From the NCBI RefSeq assembly GCF_043641665.1, contig NC_092202.1, positions 15,178,036-15,242,035 on the forward strand: a stretch of 64,000 bases of DNA, written 5' to 3'. The stretch is from Enoplosus armatus (taxonomy: Eukaryota; Chordata; Actinopteri; Centrarchiformes; Enoplosidae). Positions 61,164-64,000 of the stretch are shown here, in pieces. Every line of letters starts with the position of its first letter. The stretch's first letter is position 1. The notes beneath the pieces are model-generated. The model searched no databases. It was not told where the DNA came from and was given only the letters and a program-made list of their open reading frames with translations. The position numbers and the translations under genes were made by a program.

Positions 61164-62223
61164 TTTCTTGCAGTTAGAGGAGACAGTGTCATTTTGTAGC
61201 TAACTAGCTAGCAGCTTTGTTGTGGGTTTTTTTTTTTGTTTCGTTTTTTTCCCGGTTCCACAGTACATTTGCTTTGAGCCTACACTTTTGCTGCATGTAT
61301 TACCAGCAACCTGGACGGCTTTCGCTGGTCTCCTAGCAACGGTAAAATGACGAGTGTCGACCGGAGGGGAGTGTCAGTGTGGTTCTGTTGTTGTAAGGAA
61401 GTTTGGACAGGATTTAGGACGGCACCGTCTCATCTCCAGCATGAGCAAACACTGCAGTTCAAGTGCAGTTTGCAAACAACAGCTGCGCCTCAGGAGGCGT
61501 CGCGCACATGCAAACTGCAAACTTGCGAAGGGTTTAAAGTGTTACAATAATCACAATCTATTACAATTTATTTATTCATTTGGGGCTTTTACAGACCAAC
61601 TTCCTGGTTAAACTTGATGTGCAGTGTAAGATTTGTTTATGACAAACATTTCGGGCACACTAATTTTCAGCTTTTTCAAATTAAGGGCCCGTGTCCGCCG
61701 ACTGGTGCGGGCCACGAAACCCGGCTACAGGACCATGAGGAATATATGCTGAATAATACTCCATAACTTTATAGGCTATTATGGGTTAGATTTTTGAGCA
61801 GTGGCAACATGCAATCTGTGAAAGGAAACCACCTGAGTGTTGCTGAGACATCCATCTGTGGTTTATTTAGTTAGTAAGCACAGTGAAACACTTTTTCATG
61901 ATAGACTATAAAGGCTTATTTGTGTGTCTGGAGGATAAATAGAGAGATAAAACTGCACTAACGAGATGGTTAAATAAGGAAAATGGTCGATTACCTGACG
62001 TAGTAAGCAAGACAGTGCGATGAGAGCTAGCAAACTGGCTCAAATGTATAGCATGTGTGTGTGGCGTTATGGCGTTACCTGAGGTTGAGGTAGGTGAGGG
62101 CCTGGAGGTTGCCCAGGCTGGAGGACAGTGAACGCATCCCATTGTGGTAGAGGCTCAGCGTCTCCAGGGAGATGAACTGACAGAGCTCCTCCGGCAGCTC
62201 ACACAGTCGGTTCTTGGACAGAT
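51154..62223 (-). CDS. lrch4: LRCH4: leucine-rich repeat and calponin-homology protein, exons 2 to last (17 exons)
   Basis: Minus-strand join of 17 exons gives 663 residues ending at TAG 51154-51156; the first coding exon (about 70 residues in human LRCH4) lies right of the window or was not found. Residues 1-190 are leucine-rich repeats (DLSKNRLCELPEELC, LTYLNLSRNLLSGLP, LRVLIVSNNKLCSLP, LRDLNLRRNQLTTLP). Then come the LRCH4 signature GGLDSGFNSVDSGSKRWSGN, an acidic FIDSSVTEEEEE region, EERRRPGTLFIWQERERLQQ, the KPNSFLFRTSSRS motif, a CH domain (residues about 515-625: LPEDLGEALSNGTVLCQLVN, IRPRSV, NVENFVAACRKLGVPE) and a C-terminal hydrophobic anchor (GFLFFYCAAMALLYILYCCL). The anchor separates LRCH4 from LRCH1-3 ends. 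Known as a membrane-anchored LRR protein reported to affect Toll-like receptor signalling; here it looks intact. Confidence 0.95.
51699..51776 (-). CDS. lrch4: lrch4 exon: CH domain, second part
   Basis: Acceptor tgttgttttcag, donor GAG/gtaaag, 26 codons. Encodes KLSSAKCRLNVENFVAACRK and LGVPE. Confidence 0.96.
52329..52466 (-). CDS. lrch4: lrch4 exon: CH domain, first part
   Basis: Acceptor tgtccctcctcag, donor GTG/gtgagt, 46 codons. Encodes LEDLGE-type CH helix (ITLPEDLGEALSNGTVLCQL) and IHIPSPAV. Confidence 0.96.
52621..52718 (-). CDS. lrch4: lrch4 exon: pre-CH segment
   Basis: Acceptor ttttttttgtcag, donor AAG/gtaaag. Encodes GSIFTLGESGRSESRTMLRS and ERPDITQLRK, which leads into the CH domain. 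Confidence 0.9.
52807..52908 (-). CDS. lrch4: lrch4 exon: PNSFLFR motif
   Basis: Acceptor ttttgcgtcag, donor G/gtacac. Encodes KTSPPPGQAQKPNSFLFRTS; the PNSFLFR motif is shared with human LRCH4. Confidence 0.92.
53250..53444. mobile_element. hAT-type non-autonomous element, right part
   Basis: Matches 7240-7526 (cacaaacttcctgccggtattaagttca, ggatatacaatggtaaa) and ends gccactg. The left end is lost. Lies in an lrch4 intron. Confidence 0.75.
53618..53681 (-). CDS. lrch4: lrch4 exon: linker
   Basis: Acceptor ctttccaattcag, donor G/gtactt. Encodes SADQMSTVSPSTLLQRSNSR. No close human counterpart, but phases fit. Confidence 0.75.
53794..53851 (-). CDS. lrch4: lrch4 exon: Ser-rich linker
   Basis: Acceptor tctccccctag, donor GCA/gtgagt. 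Encodes GASPDSSSSSLSGLRQRC; phase 2 start and phase 0 end agree with neighbours. Confidence 0.8.
54029..54097 (-). CDS. lrch4: lrch4 exon: SLLK linker
   Basis: Acceptor aaattttgcag, donor GC/gtaagt. Encodes LLKSSTKTGSHTATAPP; DSLLK in human LRCH4 matches the SLLK made by the splice. Confidence 0.85.
54320..54478 (-). CDS. lrch4: lrch4 exon: Ser-rich and WQERER segment, GC donor
   Basis: Acceptor cctttctag. Encodes a serine-rich stretch and EERRRPGTLFIWQERERLQQ, matching human EERRRPDTLQLWQERER. The donor is CCAG/gcaagt, a GC-AG intron with the consensus for that class; the only alternative GT (gtactc at 54315) breaks the frame. Confidence 0.9.
54850..55330. repeat. Dispersed repeat plus retroelement tail in lrch4 intron
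   Basis: 55180-55235 resembles the repeat at 44620-44690. 55225-55330 (tatagtgctctttgacc...aaagcgctttacagacc...cattcacacaccgatggc) is a common fish LINE tail read in antisense. Confidence 0.6.
55800..56100 (+). repeat. Dispersed repeat, inverted copy of 40555-40765
   Basis: Contains gatttaaaggtctcaatcgctagtttcaagtcttcttcaatacagcacgatg and gcagggtatgcttttgggcggggct, the reverse complement of the copy at 40.6 kb. Confidence 0.8.
56689..56741 (-). CDS. lrch4: lrch4 exon: short linker exon
   Basis: Acceptor cattgacttccag, donor AG/gtaaaa. Encodes EQKENSSQPQTQDSTVC; phases agree on both sides. Confidence 0.8.
56859..56968 (-). CDS. lrch4: lrch4 exon: FIDS region
   Basis: Acceptor tcgcccttgcag. 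Encodes VNGEAEHVDFIDSSVTEEEE and a proline-rich end. The donor CTG/gtacct is weak; it was chosen because it restores phase 0 with the next exon. Confidence 0.8.
57093..57204 (-). CDS. lrch4: lrch4 exon: acidic linker
   Basis: Acceptor gtgtgtccag, donor G/gtgagg. Encodes SADDFSERSLRMAEVSRDQR and an EEEEEED run; DDFSE aligns with DEFSE of the human protein. Confidence 0.88.
57430..57690 (-). repeat. Dispersed repeat in lrch4 intron
   Basis: Inverted copy of 29905-30250: ggtgacgtcatttggagccagag, aaaaccaaacttatcag and ttggcttcactttcggggac. Contains a poly-G tract (57639-57651). Confidence 0.75.
57853..57949 (-). CDS. lrch4: lrch4 exon: LRCH signature
   Basis: Acceptor gtttccctgcag, about 20 bases after a TG run; donor GAG/gtaacg. 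Encodes GGLDSGFNSVDSGSKRWSGN, nearly identical to human LRCH4. Confidence 0.95.
57968..58004. repeat. CA microsatellite beside lrch4 acceptor
   Basis: Reads as TG in the lrch4 transcript, about 20 bases upstream of the exon starting at 57949. Confidence 0.97.
59001..59247 (-). CDS. lrch4: lrch4 exon: last LRRs and LRR cap
   Basis: Acceptor tgcaccatccag, donor TG/gtgagg. Encodes LVRLDVSCNRISHVPL, SISLDNNPLQMPPAQICSKG and KYHIFKYLNMEA, the LRCH cap region. Confidence 0.95.
59525..59705 (-). mobile_element. piggyBac-type MITE fragment
   Basis: Reverse orientation copy: aaaaggttccatattgtagaaagtgagc, ataaagcaggtctaggtgctgtataaatactg, gaaacgagccgtcaggactt-like block and gttgtgatgtcacaactatacag. 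Confidence 0.78.
60597..60702 (-). CDS. lrch4: lrch4 exon: LRRs
   Basis: Acceptor tctctctcccag, donor G/gtatag. Encodes DVSCNELQCLPAELGQLEGL and LNLRRNQLTTLPE. Confidence 0.95.
60931..60958. repeat. TG microsatellite beside lrch4 donor
   Basis: Reads as CA repeats in the lrch4 transcript, beginning about 10 bases after the donor at 60969. Confidence 0.95.
60970..61099 (-). CDS. lrch4: lrch4 exon: LRRs
   Basis: Acceptor tctccacag sits directly after a TG run of about 50 bp; donor CTG/gtatga. Encodes SGLPPSVFQLPLLRVLIVSN and LCSLPASIYSLTHLRQL. Confidence 0.95.
61104..61161. repeat. CA microsatellite beside lrch4 acceptor
   Basis: About 25 or more CA units; as TG in the transcript it ends 9 bases before the exon at 61099. 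Confidence 0.97.
62079..62223 (-). CDS. lrch4: lrch4 exon: LRRs (first in window)
   Basis: Acceptor gtgttgccag, donor AG/gtaacg. Encodes DLSKNRLCELPEEL and LSLYHNGMRSLSSSLGNLQ; begins in phase 1, so an upstream exon must supply G. Confidence 0.95.
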
Positions 62224-62939
62224 CTGGCAACACACGAAATGGCCAAGCGTTAGACTCATCCATCTAAGTTTCTCCAGTATTTACACTGCCGCCACGCAAT
62301 AAAGGAAAGGAAGACATCAGTGGAAACTAATGGTTTTGTTTCAAGCTAAAACAGACTTCTGGAATTACTTGATTAAGGGACTGGGAATTAGCAAAAGAGC
62401 TCCTGAAAATGATCATTATAATTCTCATGAGGCTGAATTCAATTAGACTTTTGCAATATGGCAGTTTGATCTTCTTTATGATTTCCGGAGTGGAAAGAAA
62501 GGTTTCTTCTTCAGTTAGGGTGAAGCGTGACCTCCCCACTTTGAACCAAGCTGTAAACTTTTGTTGCCCTTAGCTTGTAAATGCACGCTTTGTGTTGTGA
62601 CAGAGATGGCAGCCCGATGGCATCAGTCAAATTCATACTTTGGGTTTTTACATTTGATGTATCCTTGCGCCACATGACAGCATCCACACCATTTCCCAAA
62701 ACCACCGGCCTGAAATGAACAAACGGCTCCGAGCAGGGAACCCGCACCGCTGTGACAAAATCTTGGCGAGGCCAACGCTCAACCACTTCTGACCAAACTG
62801 GGTGAGCATTTCCAAAAATAGCCGCTGCTGGCTGCTTCCCGGGTTTCTGTTTCCAGAGTTACTGTATATAGGCCATTCTCGTGCACCTTGAAGGACACAT
62901 GAAATACCGCTCAGTTCGGGACTAAGAGGAACTCTCCCC

Positions 62940-63230
62940 AATCCGAGAATTTAAGTTCCTCATTGGGAGAGTTCTTTCATTTCTGCTCTCAGACAGTATT
63001 CTTCTTCAGTTCGGGTTGTCCCATTCTATTTATTCATTTTTAAAAGGGTCTTTGTGAGACGCTGGGGCATCCTGGTGATCCAGTGGTCTAAAAACGCACA
63101 CCATGTACAGTAACTGCAACATCCCAGGTTTTCTTTCCATAATGACAAAATGGTTCCAGTTTTAAGTGGAGACATTAAGCCATGATTGGGAGAAAAACTT
63201 TGGTGTGGGAGCCAAGTCACATTTATGTTT
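62940..63230 (+). repeat. SINE-like sequence
   Basis: 63064-63135 (gggcatcctggtgatccagtggtctaaaaacgcacaccatgtacagtaactgcaacatcccagg) looks tRNA-derived: an A-box-like TGGTGATCCAGTGG and a decayed B box. A 15-bp hairpin (ggaactctccccaat / attgggagagttc) lies at about 62930-62973. Confidence 0.5.
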
Positions 63231-63655
63231 CAGTTCGATAAACAAGCGCACTCCGTTTTGTTCAATGGCTCAGGTGAATTGAGATAAATAACTGATTTCA
63301 TTGAATTCCAAGTAAGCCACGTGGTTTTCTTACCGTAGTACAGTTTGCTGATTAGGAGATCTTAGATACTACAAAACTGTTCAATAAAAATACTTTGTTT
63401 TATTCTTTTTATTCCTTTATACGTGCTCAGTTCTGACCCTCCTCTTCACTTAAAACTCAATATCAGGCTGGATGAAAAAAAAAAGGAATGTGAGCGTGCA
63501 GCAGACAGGATAAAGCGTCAATAGATTGTCCGGAGAGCTGCAGTGATTCCAAAAAGAGGCACCATTAGCGCTGGCAGCGGGATGAGACAGACGTCTGTCA
63601 ATGGCAGACAGCCCAATGGCTGTTTATTGATCGCTGTTAGAAGCAGCAGGGCCGG

Positions 63656-63692
63656 AGGAGGAGGAGGAGGAGGAGGAGGGGGAGGAGGGGGA
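63656..63692. repeat. GGA microsatellite
   Basis: GAG/GGA trinucleotide run of about 37 bp. Confidence 0.95.
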
Positions 63693-63754
63693 GGCAGTTC
63701 TTCTCTTTGTTGGGGCGACTTTTATTTTTGGAGGATTTTACCGAAAAATTCAGA

Positions 63755-63962
63755 AAGAAAGAAAAGTTCCAGCATCTCAGTTGTGAGAATTTGCTGCTTT
63801 TCTTTGTCCTACGTGATAATAAATATTTTGGGGGTTTTAGACTGTTAGCTGGAAAAGCAATTTATTACTATTTGTTGACATTTTAATACCGAGTGATTCA
63901 TCAAAACATTAGCGATAATGGAAAATAATTGGTTATTCTGTAGCTTTAATTAGGGCTGCAAC
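63755..63962 (+). mobile_element. MITE with TAGGGCTGC terminus, second copy
   Basis: Shares gttccagcatctcagttgtgagaatttgctgc and tttctttgtc with 25050-25110; the TAGGGCTGCAACTACC terminus lies at 63951-63966. Confidence 0.55.
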
Positions 63963-64000
63963 TACCAAGTTAACAACCAAAACAGAAAAATAAATATGGC

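Larger units (their letters stand above)
62224..64000. other. lrch4 first intron (upstream side), no exon seen
   Basis: No match to the LRCH4 N-terminal exon on the minus strand. Holds repeats listed separately and otherwise unassigned sequence. Confidence 0.5.

Noticed and set aside
10001..61177. Many short frames of repeated VCVC or THTH residues
   Set aside because: They are translations of TG/CA microsatellites.
62648..62941. Minus-strand frame as lrch4 first exon
   Set aside because: No leucine-rich or LRCH4 N-terminal motif and no suitable donor; likely repeat-derived.
1..64000. CRISPR arrays, tRNA, rRNA or bacterial operons
   Set aside because: No regularly spaced repeats, no complete tRNA cloverleaf and no rRNA motif; the DNA is vertebrate nuclear.

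Overview
This is a gene-poor, repeat-rich eukaryotic window. Split coding exons with GT-AG (and one GC-AG) introns, dense CA/TG microsatellites, miniature inverted-repeat elements, L2-type LINE debris and an intact hAT transposon all point to a teleost fish nuclear chromosome.

Layout: (1) 1-20.3 kb, plus strand: the 3' half of a meltrin-group ADAM gene. Eight exons (1939-19488) encode the last 381 residues: end of the cysteine-rich domain, EGF-like module, transmembrane helix and a proline-rich SH3-binding tail. The EGF-like module looks more like ADAM33/ADAM13 than ADAM19. The prodomain, protease and disintegrin exons lie left of the window. (2) 20.3-51.1 kb: no confidently named cellular gene. 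It holds LINE fragments, MITEs, microsatellites and an apparently intact, intron-containing ZBED-type hAT transposon (34902-37512) with 12-bp perfect terminal inverted repeats and an 8-bp target duplication. It also holds several orphan exon-like segments with good splice sites and coding-like codon use. The best are a terminal exon with poly(A) signal on the minus strand at 43819-43968, a minus exon at 29215-29341 and a plus exon at 24205-24435. (3) 51.1-62.2 kb, minus strand: lrch4, with 17 exons covering everything except the first exon: leucine-rich repeats, a linker, a calponin-homology domain and a C-terminal membrane anchor. (4) 62.2-64 kb: the first intron of lrch4 with SINE/MITE copies.

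The two named genes converge (tail to tail). The sequence shows no functional link between them: one is a membrane-anchored protease/adhesion protein, the other a membrane-anchored LRR/CH protein. Both have TG microsatellites against several 3' splice sites, the most interesting regulatory pattern seen here.

I found no new defence, secretion or enzyme system. Exon boundaries were read by eye from splice signals, reading phase and remembered family sequences; nothing was aligned or searched by computer.
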